Assembly (NCBI GenBank): GCA_958510825.1
Contig: OY294054.1
Location: 10,866,019 to 10,930,018, forward strand
DNA length: 64,000 nt
Direction: 5' to 3'
From: Brachypterus glaber
Lineage: Eukaryota; Arthropoda; Insecta; Coleoptera; Kateretidae
Shown here: positions 53,943 through 64,000 of the stretch, in pieces
Layout of the letters: each line of letters opens with the position of its first letter
How positions within the stretch are numbered: the first letter of the stretch is position 1
Made by a program: the position numbers and the translations under genes
The notes under the pieces: model-generated
Databases searched by the model: none
What the model was told of the DNA's origin: nothing
What the model saw: only the letters and a program-made list of their open reading frames with translations

Positions 53943-54526
53943 TATAATTCGTCACCCCAATATTGGTTTGTCGTATCTCCAAAAATCCCATTTTCGGGAA
54001 ATTGAGCTTTAAGATATTTTTCTAAACATCTTATAAATCTTATGCTAAATCAGTTTTAACTAAAACAATAGTTTAATAAAAATACAATCCAAAAGTGTTT
54101 TTATTTAGTAAATAAAAGGTACAGTTTATTTTACATAAGAAAAACCAAATTGGAGATAAGACAATTTACTTTTTTTTTCAGTATTCACTTGACGTATCTC
54201 CAAAAAGAAACTAAAAAACTAATTAATTAGGATCCTAATGACATGACTTTATATTTGGAAGAGTGCAGAAGGGTTGTTATTGTTTGGAAATAAAGAACTT
54301 TTAATATTTACTTAAAGTGGCACAAAAAGATCTAAATTAAAAAAGGTTATGTTTAAGATTTTTTCTAAATCAAGGCGTTCTTAAATTAGCATATATTAAA
54401 GCAAATATTGATGAAATGTTTGTTGCACACGAAAGTACTTAGTTGTAGATAATCAAATATGTAAAAATCTCAAAATGTCCGAAAATGGAGATACGACGAC
54501 CCAATACTGGGGTGACCAATTATATA
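53943..54526. mobile_element. MITE with TATAATT(C/G)GTCACCCC ends (~584 bp)
   Basis: GTCACCCCAATATTGG with TCGTATCTCC and CCATTTTCGGG at the left is opposed by CCGAAAATGGAGATACGACG, ACCCAATACTGGGGTGAC at the right. Arms about 55 bp, AT-rich interior, no coding. Confidence 0.75.
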
Positions 54527-54531
54527 ATATA

Positions 54532-55010
54532 CACGGTGCATTTGAAATAGGGTCCGAATTTTAAGGGTTGATTCTACATCAGAAAATATGACAAACAGTT
54601 CCTATAAATATATGTCTAAAAAGGGGTCGTATGCGAGCTATGCCCCTTTAAAAGTGGCTAAAAAAATCGGTTTTAATTTAATAACTCGGAAACCCTTTAA
54701 ATGACGTTTTGCACGTGAACTAATTCTAATAAGGCCCATCCTCGTATGTTATTTTGATATACTTATTTTTAACAGGGGGGGGGGTGTGAAACTAGGGGCC
54801 TTATCAGTTTTTTGTGCCCACTTTTTTCTGTGCAATTTTTTGTGGTTTTGTTTTTGGTATATGATTCCTCAGGTCAAAATACATAAATAGGCACTCTTGT
54901 TTTAACACTGTAGGACTAACTGTTTTCGAGAAAAATTAATTTGAAGGTGAAATTTCACGGTTCGTGGAAGAAAAATTAAATACTAAAACGTTGAAAACCA
55001 AAATTTTAAT
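54532..55010 (+). mobile_element. Foldback family B, left arm and centre only
   Basis: After TA it reads CACGGTGCATTTGAAATAGG, then TCGTATGCGAGCTATGCCCC, TAACTCGGAAACCCTTTAAA and ACTTTTTTCTGTGCAATTTT. It continues into GGTGAAATTTCACGGTTCG, which is in the centre of the full copy at about 20365. The right arm is absent. Confidence 0.8.
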
Positions 55011-56380
55011 TTAAAAAAAAAGAAATTTTGATATTTTTTTGTTTTTTTCTCAAGATTTTTCGTTTACCGAAAAAGTATTTTTTTTAATAAATATGATGGA
55101 ATGCGTAAATAAATAAATATAATGGAATTGCGTAAATTATTCAAAGAATCGCCTGTAATTCCTAAGATGATTTTTTAAAGATAATGTAACTCACAAACAA
55201 AATATTCGAGAAATCCTCTTAGAAATCTGACAAATTTTGAGATAAAATACTATTAATAATATGGGTAATCAGGGGTGTTCCGAGAGGGGTGTGAAATGAC
55301 CTATTCAGCATTTTCAGCGATGACTCTCCAAACTTTAGACGAGTCGGAAAATTTTTAGAGGGGATGAGCTTTTTTTTTAGTCATCAGTTTTTTCGGTGAC
55401 AAAACCTTTTTTCTCTGTTCGACAAATTTTATCTACACCCCTACAACCAAAACCTCGGAAATACAATTTCATATCATTTATTATGTACTGCGAAGAGCAC
55501 CCATTAAAAATTTTCAAGGCTAATTAACGATACACAAATCTTTTGATTAATTATAATATTAATTGTATTTTTTTTGTTTTTTTATTAAGCGTGAAACACG
55601 TTCTATAATGTTTACTGTTACATACATTTAATACGTATAATAAATCGCTAGGTTTTTGCAAATGTAAAATAAGTAGGTATACTTACCTCATTCATTGATT
55701 TTATTGAAAATATATTGATGTCTGACGCGCAAAACACCAACTAGGCATAGCAGAATCAGAATTAGATCCAGAATTTCATTGATCTCCAAAGAAATACAGT
55801 TTATTATGAGACATTCCAAAGCCTTACACTGTAGAATGTATTTTTGAAGCTGGTACTGAGAGAGTGATTTTTTCTGTATCCCCTTTAGGTTTTTAGGAGG
55901 TAACCGCCATTTATATTAATTATTTTATTAGTTATATTCGGTTATATTCTTAAAGAAAATTTACATCAAGATTAAATTTTGCTTTTGATGACGTATTTTC
56001 TTAAAAATAAGCTTAATTTGACCAAGCAGAACAAAAATAAAGTTTACAAAAAATTTACAATATCTCCCAACCGGTTCAATTTTTTAGCAATACCTAAAAA
56101 AATTTTCAGGCCCCTATTTGAATTAAAAAAAACTGCGATTGACTATTTATTTTTTCTTATCTTTTTATAAATAGAAAACCATAAAGAAATATTTTTATCA
56201 TACAAACATGCTTTAAAATGTTTACTTTTTACTAGACTAACTCCAGTACTTCAATATGTTCTTTTCTTGTGAATGATAGATTTTAAATATATTTTGGACA
56301 GGGATACCGCTATAAGGGAAGGGAGTTTGAAAAATCCCGCTTTTGAATTGGAAAATTTTCACTTCACTAGAAGCTTTTTT
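55011..56380. other. Intron 1, AT-rich DNA
   Basis: No exon or bounded repeat identified. Confidence 0.45.
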
Positions 56381-56566
56381 CGAGGGGTAAACCGCAAAGG
56401 AATTCAGGTGTACAAATTGGAGGAAATCTGGAAGAAATCTTTGAAGGTTACGAATAAATCTTTAAATATTTACTCCTTTTCAGAGGAAATCTTTGAAGGT
56501 TACGAGGAAATCTTTGAAGTTTTCCTCCTAAAGGTGTACAAAATTTTGTCAGCTGTTTACCCCTCG
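56381..56566 (+). mobile_element. MITE, GAATTCAGGTGTACAAA family, complete copy
   Basis: CGAGGGGTAAACCGCAAAGG at the left is opposed by GTCAGCTGTTTACCCCTCG. Next inward, GGTGTACAAATTGGAGGAAA is opposed by TTTCCTCCTAAAGGTGTACA only in part. The interior repeats GAGGAAATCTTTGAAG three times. It is the only copy with both ends. Confidence 0.75.
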
Positions 56567-57158
56567 CTTTTTTAGTCATCTAGAAAGTTTTTGCCTAAAA
56601 TTATCCAGCGCTACAGCTTGTTGGGAGAATCATTTAGTTTGGGTCGATTTTTTTTCTACAAAAAAACTTTTAAAGTTTTAATGCCCGTTTGTTTATTTTA
56701 AATGCTTTTTTTTAACAGCGTCAATACAATATTGACTTAACGCAATAAAGTACTAGATAAATACTTGCTATTCAAGTACAGAAACTTTTAATGGCTTCAT
56801 GAATAATAAATGATACTAAACATTTGGCTAGTTGTCACTTTTGTTAATTTTTTAACGACTACAAAATGATACGCAGAATGTCCGAATATAATATCTAAGC
56901 CGGTACATTTTAAAATATCACAATACTTATACTACGCAGAAAGGAACCCTAGTGTGAACATGATAAAATTTTGATTTTGGTCAGGTTATAAATATTTCTA
57001 TTATTAAGTGCACAAAATTATAAACATTTTCAAAATTTTAGTTCAAAATTTACTCTTTTTAATGGGAACTACTTTGACTTAAATCAAAACATAAACTAGT
57101 TATGCACAAAATTTAGCTTCTTTTAGGTTTTGTTAACTACCCCTCTTTCACATAAATA

Positions 57159-57971
57159 CAGGGTGGCCCGTAACTCACTTTACCATTTAAAAATTGAATA
57201 ACTTTTTTTATTTATTTCTTTTACAATATAAAGTACAGGAAATAAAAATTTGTTTGAACAATGTATGAAAAGTCATGTATTTTAAATGACGTCCATTTTA
57301 GGCTTTGCAATCACGGGCTCTTTTCACTACATTTTCCATGACGGCTCTCAACATGTATGGCTCCAGTTACGGTCATGCATTAACGTGAATTGAACCCCCT
57401 CAAGGTCACGGTTTGGTGCGGTATAACATTCCAAATCGTAATCGGGATAGGAAAATGGCAATACAGTTACCGTGAACGGCGACCGATATCGCACAATGCT
57501 GGAAAATTTTGTGAGCCCTGCAGTGGAGGAGATGCCAGAGGCATGGTGGCAGTAATATGGGAGAACTACCTATATGGCCAGAGCCACAATTCAGCTTTCA
57601 AGGCAGATTTTCGAAGAGCGAATAATTTCGCGAAATTCGGATTTTTATTTTCCTTCACGATCGCCCGATTTGACAGCACCGAACTTTTTTCTTTAGGGCT
57701 ACCTGAAAGATCGGGTGTATGTCAACAAGCCGAAGACTATTCAACAGCTTAAGCCAGACATGTTCGGATCCGTCATGGAAAATGTCGTGAAAAGAGCCCG
57801 TGCTTGCAAACCGGAAAAAGGGCGTCATTTAAAAGACATGATTTTTCATGCATAGTTTAAAAAATATTTCATTTCCTGTACTCTATATTGTAAAATAAAT
57901 AAATAAAAAAAATTGACAAACAAAAAAGTTATTCAATTTTTAAATGGTAAAGTCACTTATAGGCCACCTTG
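57159..57971 (+). mobile_element. Mariner/Tc1-group element, foldback derivative (813 bp)
   Basis: TA flanks at 57157-57158 and 57972-57973. TIRs CAGGGTGGCCCGTAACTCAC (left) and CAAGGTGGCCTATAAGTGAC (right, inverted) continue with TTTACCATTTAAAAATTGAA. The left arm runs to about 57347 as an inverted copy of the right arm (about 57778-57971), including the last ~25 transposase codons. The N-terminal half of the transposase is absent, replaced by this inverted copy. Confidence 0.92.
57390..57855 (+). pseudogene. Mariner/Tc1-group transposase relic
   Basis: PLKVTVWCGI in one frame (from about 57394), then a shift to the frame 57454-57855: TVTVNGDRYRTMLENFVSPA, stop TAA at 57553, stop TAG at 57694 (inside FFL-x-GYLKDRVYVNKP, where Trp is normal), end GRHLKDMIFHA and TAG. 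Of the three catalytic carboxylates, the first lies in the deleted part. The second is Tyr at 57556 (QDGA became x-YGR) and the third is Asn at 57682 (SPDLTAPN). It is therefore dead several times over. Confidence 0.88.
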
Positions 57972-57973
57972 TA

Positions 57974-58359
57974 TTATTATTAAGTATATTTTTAAATAAA
58001 AACAGACCCCTATCTTTATAAAATTAAGACCTCCTCACTCAACTTGGGTCCTACAAATGGGTTTGGTGAAGAAGTTTTAGCACAGTCATGAGAAATCTCA
58101 AAAATCTCTACGAATATTTACATGGAGGCTGACGGGATCAAAATTTTCTAAACTACACGGACTCAATGCGTCTTTCAAAAATGGATGCAAAACAAGCTAG
58201 AGCAAAACTTGGATGTCCCATTTGGACAATGTCTCACTGGGTTACATAACACAGAATGGATACACAACGCGTTCTAAAACTAGACTTGGTATTATTATCC
58301 GAAATGCAATAACTGTAACACCGTTTTTATATGTTACTATTAACTTTGCTAATATAACT
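57974..58359. other. Intron 1 DNA
   Basis: No gene or bounded repeat recognised. Confidence 0.4.
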
Positions 58360-58480
58360 TTGAAATTTATTGTAAATGATAACACTCCGTGGTATAAAAC
58401 ACCTAATTTATTGGGTCCCTAAAGAGTATAAACAAATAAATAAAATAAATAAATAAAATAAATAAATAAATAATAGATTT
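58360..58480 (+). repeat. LINE 3' end with (AAAT)n tail
   Basis: GGTATAAAACACCTAATTTA, TTGGGTCCCTAAAGAGTATA and an AAATAAAT tail (58428-58472) correspond to the 3' end of the relic at 10311-10608. Its 5' limit is unclear; the open frame from 58213 may include decayed LINE coding sequence. Confidence 0.55.
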
Positions 58481-58584
58481 TCTGAACTTCTAAAAAATTT
58501 ACCACATAAAAAGCTCTACGATCTCTTACATCCAGTGCACTGCAGTGGTACAGAAAACTTGGAAAATGTCACAGAATGTTACCG

Positions 58585-58925
58585 CTGTTCAAATAGTATA
58601 TTAAGCACCGAGTACGCGAACCTAGATTTTAGTGCACGAGAGTGCTTTTGTTTCGAGGCGAAGCCGACTAAAAAAAATCACTCGATATGCACTGAAATGG
58701 TTTGCGTCGAGGTGCGTATACTAGTTTTCCTACGACCTAACACCTAAACATCCAAAAAACTCAAAAATTATTTTAAAATTAGTTTGTAAATTTGAGGTTA
58801 TGTTTTTGATTTTTACTAATTTTTTCACAGCAGATATGTAAAACCAGCTGATCGTCACTTCCCAATCGTTGTCATGGGCAACGGGTATGAAATAGGCACT
58901 AACTAGTAACTAGGTCAGAAAAAAC
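58585..58925 (-). repeat. Family F repeat, reverse copy
   Basis: ATTAAGCACCGAGTACGCGA, CACTGAAATGGTTTGCGTCG, TTTTCCTACGACCTAACACC, TTGAGGTTATGTTTTTGATT, AGCTGATCGTCACTTCC and the decayed GTTGTCATGGGCAACGGG. It is unit 1 of 29448-29735 in reverse with a ~30-bp insertion (TTTCGAGGCGAAGCCGAC). Confidence 0.8.
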
Positions 58926-59040
58926 AATGAAAACTGTAGCGAAATGTAAGAAAATTTTCTCTGTGGCAATGTTATGTGTTATATTGTTTAACTTAATTAA
59001 AACATGTAATAAGTAAAAATGGCCTTATGTTCAAATATTG

Positions 59041-59574
59041 CTTCTCATATTTTGTCGGGTAGTTTTAAACATCCTTTAGTTAAGGGGTTTAAAATTCGCA
59101 AACGCAAAGGATCATAAGCCTTGGCTTGTTGCTTATTTTGCATCTCTGTGTGCCCCACTGGGCCCCAATGAATGAGAATAACACGTTTGAAACTGGAGTT
59201 AGTAGGTATTGACACCTGAAATGCAATAACAGTGGACGCGTTTAATCGGTGGCCACTGCCAAGGTCGCCCAGATCGTTCACCTTTTAGACCGCATTTTAT
59301 GCGATATAGTTTCTTCGTAATGTCATTATAAAAAAAAACGATTCATGATAATCTGATCCAAATTTCCATTAGAGCAAATCAATGACATCATATTTTGCCC
59401 GTGGGCTATTGTTCTTCATTGGGTCACGTATTCGATACCAGTGGTGGCCCAACACACTATGGGCCAGGAGACCTTCGTTTTTGACGAAAACTTGGATTTT
59501 GGCAGTAATATCGCAAAATTTAGTAACAAGGGATTTTTGAGGATTGAGCATCTAATATCTAATTTGTTTTTGCG
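59041..59574 (-). other. Unrecognised segment with two short minus-strand frames
   Basis: The base composition is less AT-rich than its surroundings. Minus-strand frames 59045-59281 (contains VILIHWGPVGHTEMQNK) and 59369-59551 (contains HSVLGHHWYRIRDPMKNNSP) look protein-like but match nothing I recognise. The plus frame running into the gap (from 59441) overlaps them. A degraded mobile element or a processed pseudogene is possible. The last bases before the gap may also be protease exon, but no acceptor site supports this. Confidence 0.3.
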
Positions 59575-59774
59575 NNNNNNNNNNNNNNNNNNNNNNNNNN
59601 NNNNNNNNNNNNNNNNNNNNNNNNNNNNNNNNNNNNNNNNNNNNNNNNNNNNNNNNNNNNNNNNNNNNNNNNNNNNNNNNNNNNNNNNNNNNNNNNNNNN
59701 NNNNNNNNNNNNNNNNNNNNNNNNNNNNNNNNNNNNNNNNNNNNNNNNNNNNNNNNNNNNNNNNNNNNNNNNNN
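59575..59774. other. Assembly gap (200 N)
   Basis: Exactly 200 N, the style of a scaffold gap of unknown length. The protease frame is already open at the first base after it, so exon sequence is lost. Confidence 0.99.
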
Positions 59775-60289
59775 CAACCCAATAATTGAAAATCCAAGTT
59801 CCGAAGATTCTGCTGTTATTGAAGATGTTGATGTACCTCTTGACCCAGTAGAATCAACAGAACAAACAAACTCAACACAAGAAACACAAGAAACACCAAA
59901 ATTTCCAATACAACAATACCCAATTATTTCTAACTGGCCTCCACCAATTCCAACCCATCCGCCAGACCATACCATCCCTCCACTACCAACTCATCCACCA
60001 TCTCCCGGATATCCCGGCCTCCCATCTCCCACAAAACCTCAAGTTACTGCAAAACCTATAAAGCCAGTGAAGCCAGGTACTAAACCTCCCACACCTACTG
60101 CCATACCAGTTGCTGGAAGTTGCGGTGCCAAAAATGGTTACCAGGATCAGGAAAGGATTGTTGGAGGCCATAATGCTGATGTCAACGAATGGCCATGGAT
60201 CGCGGCTTTGTTTAATGCTGGAAGACAATTTTGTGGAGGTCTTTGATAGATGATATTCATATTCTGTCTGCTGCTCATTGTGTTGCACA
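59775..60289 (+). CDS. Serine protease exon: pro-region, linker, N-terminal catalytic part
   Basis: Codons run from 59776 in phase. An acidic start (ENPSSEDSAVIEDVDVPLDP) is followed by a Gln/Thr stretch and a Pro-rich linker (about 59905-60110: PPPIPTHPPDH, KPIKPVKPGTKPPTP). Then come the activation Cys (SCGAKNGYQDQER, Cys at 60121) and the cleavage site R|IVGG at 60156/60157. The catalytic domain begins NADVNEWPWIAALF...QFCGG. After Gly at 60240 one base is missing (CT instead of a Ser codon, 60241-60242); one frame over, LIDDIHILSAAHC follows with the catalytic His at 60276-60278. It ends at donor CA|GTAAGT (60290), phase 2. The 5' part is in the gap. Confidence 0.92.
60241..60242 (+). other. 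Single-base deletion (frameshift) in the GGSL motif
   Basis: The family motif CGGSLI needs a three-base Ser codon here, but only CT is present. As read, the frame hits TGA at 60244-60246. Downstream exons are intact, which points to an indel error in the assembly or a very recent null allele. Confidence 0.9.
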
Positions 60290-60528
60290 GTAAGTGTTAT
60301 TACACTCTATACAGTCTGGCTGGGGAAGACTTCATTTTCTCAGCACCTCCATTTTTCCAAAACATAATTTTTCCAACTTATGAAACATTTACTGTTAGAT
60401 TAGATAAATTATTTGAAAAATAGAGGCACTAATAAAGGAATTATTGCGGGTATCTATTTTTATTTTAAGATGACAACATTTTTCTTGAATACAATTTTTT
60501 GATATGAATCAAATTTTTATGTTTTTAG

Positions 60529-60664
60529 TATGAGTTCATGGGATGTAGCACGTTTAACAGTCAGATTAGGAGACCATAATATCAAAACTAATTCAGAAAC
60601 AAGGCATATCGAGAAGAGAGTTAAGCGAGTTGTAAGACATAGAGGATTTGATTCTAGAACTTTG
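60529..60664 (+). CDS. Serine protease exon: strand-rich middle part
   Basis: Acceptor TTTTTAG|T at 60528, donor TTG|GTAAGT at 60665. With the split codon (CA|T, His) it gives HMSSWDVARLTVRLGDHNIK and VRHRGFDSRTL. The VRLGDHNI and V+R+VVRHRGFD patterns are conserved in insect proclotting-type proteases. One base plus 45 codons, ending in phase 0. Confidence 0.95.
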
Positions 60665-61241
60665 GTAAGTATAAATAAAATAATGAAAATAATAACTAAT
60701 TAAAATGCACTCCTTACTTTTAACCAATGGTTAATTACCATATGGTTAATAACCATACCAGAGCTCCATGAGAAATCGTCTTAATCATGACCGAAATAAA
60801 AACCAAGACTTACCTTTTTATTGCCTATTGGTTTATTGGTATATTGGTTCTGGTAGCCAAAATACAGAAAAAAACATGACCAATTCCAAAACCAAGTGGA
60901 ATTTTGATCTTCCTCAATTTATGAAGTTGTTTTTCGCTACAAGAATCAATATTAGGACTCTGGTAGCGAAAATACAGAAAAAAAAAACTTGACCAAATCC
61001 AAAACCAAGTTTAGTTTCGATCTTACTTAATTTAAGTAGTTTTTTTTTTGCTACAAGAATCAATGTTAAGACAACAGGAAAAAGGAAAGTCTAAACCATA
61101 CATTTCCCTGCATGTAGTTTTGTTTTTAGATGCCTTTCAAACTTCTATTTGGTTCTTTGACCAAGATATGAATTTTTTCTTCTTTTTCTATTTCATAAGA
61201 TTAAATAAATAGTTTTTCTAAAATATTTCTTATTATTTCAG

Positions 61242-61526
61242 TATAACGACATAGCGGTTTTAACATTGGACAGTCCAATAGAGTTCAGTAAAAACATAAG
61301 GCCAGTATGTTTACCGACAGGGGCAAGCGATTTTTCTGGAAGCACCGCCACAGTTATAGGATGGGGAAGCTTGCGAGAAATGGGACCACAACCTGCAGTT
61401 TTGCAGGAAGTAAGCATTCCCATCTGGAGTAACAGGGATTGTAAACTGAAATATGGACACGCTGCTCCAGGAGGCATTGTAGAACATATGTTGTGCGCTG
61501 GACAAGCAAGTAGAGATTCATGTAGT
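61242..61526 (+). CDS. Serine protease exon: catalytic Asp to S1-pocket Asp
   Basis: Acceptor TTTCAG|TATAAC, donor AGT|GTAAGT, 95 codons, phase 0 at both ends. It opens YNDIAVLTLDSPIEF with the catalytic Asp at 61248-61250. IRPVCLPTG follows, whose Cys normally pairs with the activation-peptide Cys. VIGWGSLREMGPQPAVLQE and HMLCAGQASRDSCS end it. The Asp at 61515-61517 is the S1-pocket residue (chymotrypsin 189), predicting trypsin-like cleavage after Arg/Lys. No stops or frameshifts. Confidence 0.97.
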
Positions 61527-61603
61527 GTAAGTATATAAGTTGAACTTAATAAGTTTTAGCTAAATCTTGGTTATTTTTAACTAAACATCTAAATTAATGC
61601 CCA

Positions 61604-61880
61604 GGGCCGGCCTTTCAAGCCTCACATTTGGCGCCCCTAGCAAAAGAAAAAACACCCTAAAATAAAGCTTTGTGCGCCTACAAAAACAAAAAAAAAAAAT
61701 TGGCCCCAAAAAATGCCATTAAGAAAAAAAGCTTTGTCCCTGACGGTTTCTACCAAACTCAGCGCCCCTACAAAAAAAATGACGGCGCCCAAAAAAATAT
61801 CCTAAGACAAAAGCTTTGTCCCTGACGGTTTCTACCAAACTTGGCGCCCTGCAAACAAAATTGGCGCCCACGCCTGTGGG
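61604..61880 (+). repeat. GGCGCCC repeat in the protease's last intron
   Basis: It starts CAGGGCCGGCCTTTCAAGCC. A module of about 65 bp (AAGCTTTGTCCCTGACGG, TTTCTACCAAACT, GCGCCC) occurs twice (about 61729 and 61812), with a third degenerate start at 61665. Probably a MITE that expanded internally. Confidence 0.7.
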
Positions 61881-61925
61881 GGGCTAATTACCCCCCATTA
61901 CCCCCCTCTCATCTACGCCCTTGTC

Positions 61926-61995
61926 CACTGTACCATCTTTTGCATAAAAAACGCTCACACCACCGAACTTCTTTATGCAAAAGATACAGTGGAGT
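61926..61995. repeat. Hairpin in the last intron
   Basis: CCACTGTACCATCTTTTGCA with TAAA is opposed by TTTATGCAAAAGATACAGTG G around a ~24-nt loop. Confidence 0.8.
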
Positions 61996-62837
61996 AAAAT
62001 ATTGGTACCTCCTTTTAACATGTAAGTTAAGTTCATAATTTACGAATGTGCTTAACTTTTTCCATGTTCTTACTTTAGGTTTTAAATGCTTAAAAATAAT
62101 TCAAAAGTAAATTTTTGCTTTTTATCTGCCTTAATTGTTAAATATAACGTTTTGCTTTTATAAACGTTATAGTTACATGTTAAATTCAATATAAAAATTT
62201 ATTTTCTGGTAGATTTGTAACTATAGGTATACCTACCCTTAAAATATTCTGATACTTTTTACGCTGATAAAGCTCCTGATTCTTTTTGTCATAAGGATAG
62301 TGTTTTGAAATTTGTAAATTTCTGATGAAGTTTCATATGTACTTTCTCATCAAGTTACATACTTAGTTACATAAGACTTTACAAGAATTAATAGGTTTTT
62401 ATCAGACTTTTTTAAGATTTCATGCGGTTTCAAGATTTTCGTATGAAAATTTATGAGATTTTTAATAGGTTGGTTGGAACCTGTTTTTATAGGGTAAAAT
62501 TACGTTTTTTCAACGTTACTGTGCTAAGTGGAATACTAATAAACGAGTTTAAAGGTGGCCATATTTAAAAGTTGACAATTTTTTTGACACGATGTTTAAC
62601 ACTACTGGCAGGCGGACTCCGTGTACTATAGAAATCTATTATTCGCCGCATTTCTACATATGACTGGTACTCCGCGCGTTAAAATTTTAGCGGTAGAGTA
62701 TCAGTACTATGTGTAATTGCGGCCATTGATAGAATTGTATTGTCCACTACTGGCAGTAGTGTCATCTCGTAAAAATTTTGTGGACTTTTAATTATGGCCG
62801 CCGTTGAACTATTATATTCTGAATATTTTTTCTGTAA

Positions 62838-63017
<180 letters not shown>

Positions 63018-63790
63018 TCTGATATTATTATAGGATATAGATGTAGGCTAAATGAAAACCACAAAGGAAAATTATGTTCCTTTTTTATCGCAAACCAAAA
63101 ATTAAGAAAAAATATGTAAAACTTTTAATTTTTTGAAATGGGGAATACGGTAATTGGAGAAGGTTTGAAAGATGCGTGATCAAAAGTTCTTTATATTATG
63201 GCTGGTATGTCGCGAGATATCGGATTAAGGAAGGCTATTGAAACAAGTCTGTAGGTGCCTACGTTTCGTATTCAAGTTGATACTTCTTCAAGGCCCCAAA
63301 AAGTTTGTTAAATTCTGTCGGATATCAAGGAAACCCTGTGGGGACAGAGGTCACCCAAACATGTCAGTGCAAAACATATGTGTACGGTATATGTTACATA
63401 AAACACTTAGACTGGGTCGAATTCCCAAAATTACCTAAAATTAATAAAATTAACAAAATCACTGTTTGTCATTGTCAAAAAGTCCTGCGCTGATTTGATT
63501 AATCTATTTGATTAATTAATCTCGTAAAATTGTTGTAAACTTTTAAATATAACCGCCGTTAAACTAGTATATCAATCACTTTGACATAACTGATCCCAAC
63601 ATTCGGTCTAGAAAATCAAAATTCTATACGAAAAATCCTTTAAAAAATTACTGTAAAAGTTTTAAGAAGGAACCCTATGACCTTTTTTATATTAGTTATT
63701 TTGTTTATTCCTAAGTAACATAAACAATTTTTTTCCTTGTGGTTTTCAAATGTTTTACAATAAAATCATTGCCTTTTTGAATATCTAGTT
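63018..63790 (+). other. Predicted 3' UTR and flank of the serine protease
   Basis: AATAAA occurs at 63443 and at 63759-63764; either could be the poly(A) signal. The part from 63200 to 63470 is less AT-rich and contains CCTACGTTTCGTATTCAAGT, a repeat-like stretch. No further gene is visible to the window end (63791-64000 is AT-rich only). Confidence 0.4.
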
Positions 63791-64000
63791 ATTTAAGTGA
63801 AACAAAAAAATATCTGCCATATTAAATTATAATGAATTTTATAATTAATATTTATTTAATAAAAAAAATAAATTATATATACTTTTATTTATGAAAACCA
63901 AGTTATTTTTTAATTTTTATCTGATTTTATTATATCAGGACAAAATAAATCTCTTCGAAAGAAGGTAGTTTTTTTTATGGAGAGGGCCATTTTTAATTTT

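Noticed and set aside
57390..57752. 120-codon frame taken as one protein
   Set aside because: Only its first ~10 codons are in the transposase frame; the rest is a shifted reading of the transposase relic whose true frame is 57454-57855.
59441..59574. Upstream protease exon running into the gap
   Set aside because: The frame has no acceptor site and does not resemble a clip domain; overlapping minus-strand frames look equally good.

Overview
The window is intergenic and intronic DNA of an insect or close arthropod relative. It is strongly AT-rich, with no bacterial operon structure, no rRNA and no CRISPR array. Three things point to an insect: a nuclear tRNA-Gly(GCC) with the standard arthropod sequence, a multi-exon clip-type secreted serine protease with GT-AG introns, and a dense load of insect-type DNA transposons, MITEs and 5'-truncated non-LTR retrotransposons. 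I cannot fix the order; a beetle or hemipteran with a large repeat-filled genome would fit.

Only one protein-coding gene is convincing: a plus-strand trypsin-fold serine protease. A signal-peptide exon with a TATA box and initiator lies at 48.0-48.24 kb, and the catalytic exons lie between 59.8 and 63.0 kb. A 200-N scaffold gap cuts into the proline-rich exon. One base is missing in that exon (60241-60242), so it is either an indel error or a broken allele. The other functional gene is tRNA-Gly at 38.09 kb.

Nearly everything else is repeats. From 0 to 9.4 kb there are TA-flanked foldback elements, a hairpin MITE, and a 750-bp duplication (5.33-6.08 kb copied to 7.60-8.35 kb) bounded by a 56-bp direct repeat. 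From 10.3 to 24.5 kb there are LINE reverse-transcriptase relics, a tRNA-derived SINE, further foldbacks and a LINE 3' end with a zinc knuckle. From 25 to 38 kb there are nested MITEs, a 1.46-kb composite element and a 2.4-kb element carrying at least two others. From 38.9 to 48 kb there are small palindromic MITEs and short tandem duplications. The protease's long first intron (48-59.6 kb) holds a foldback with a FLYWCH-like remnant, a 985-bp palindrome, a Jockey-like LINE with a Harbinger-type MITE inside it, and a mariner-family relic whose left arm is an inverted copy of its own transposase 3' end.

The best candidates for something new are: the mariner relic as a visible route to a long-arm foldback; the GCGGTAATGG-array foldback with FLYWCH remnant; the large CCTCATAACC-type palindrome; two ACGTT-rich CCC...GGG elements with an apparent 2-bp target duplication; and the template-switch-like duplication. 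I saw no host gene cluster that would make an accessory system.
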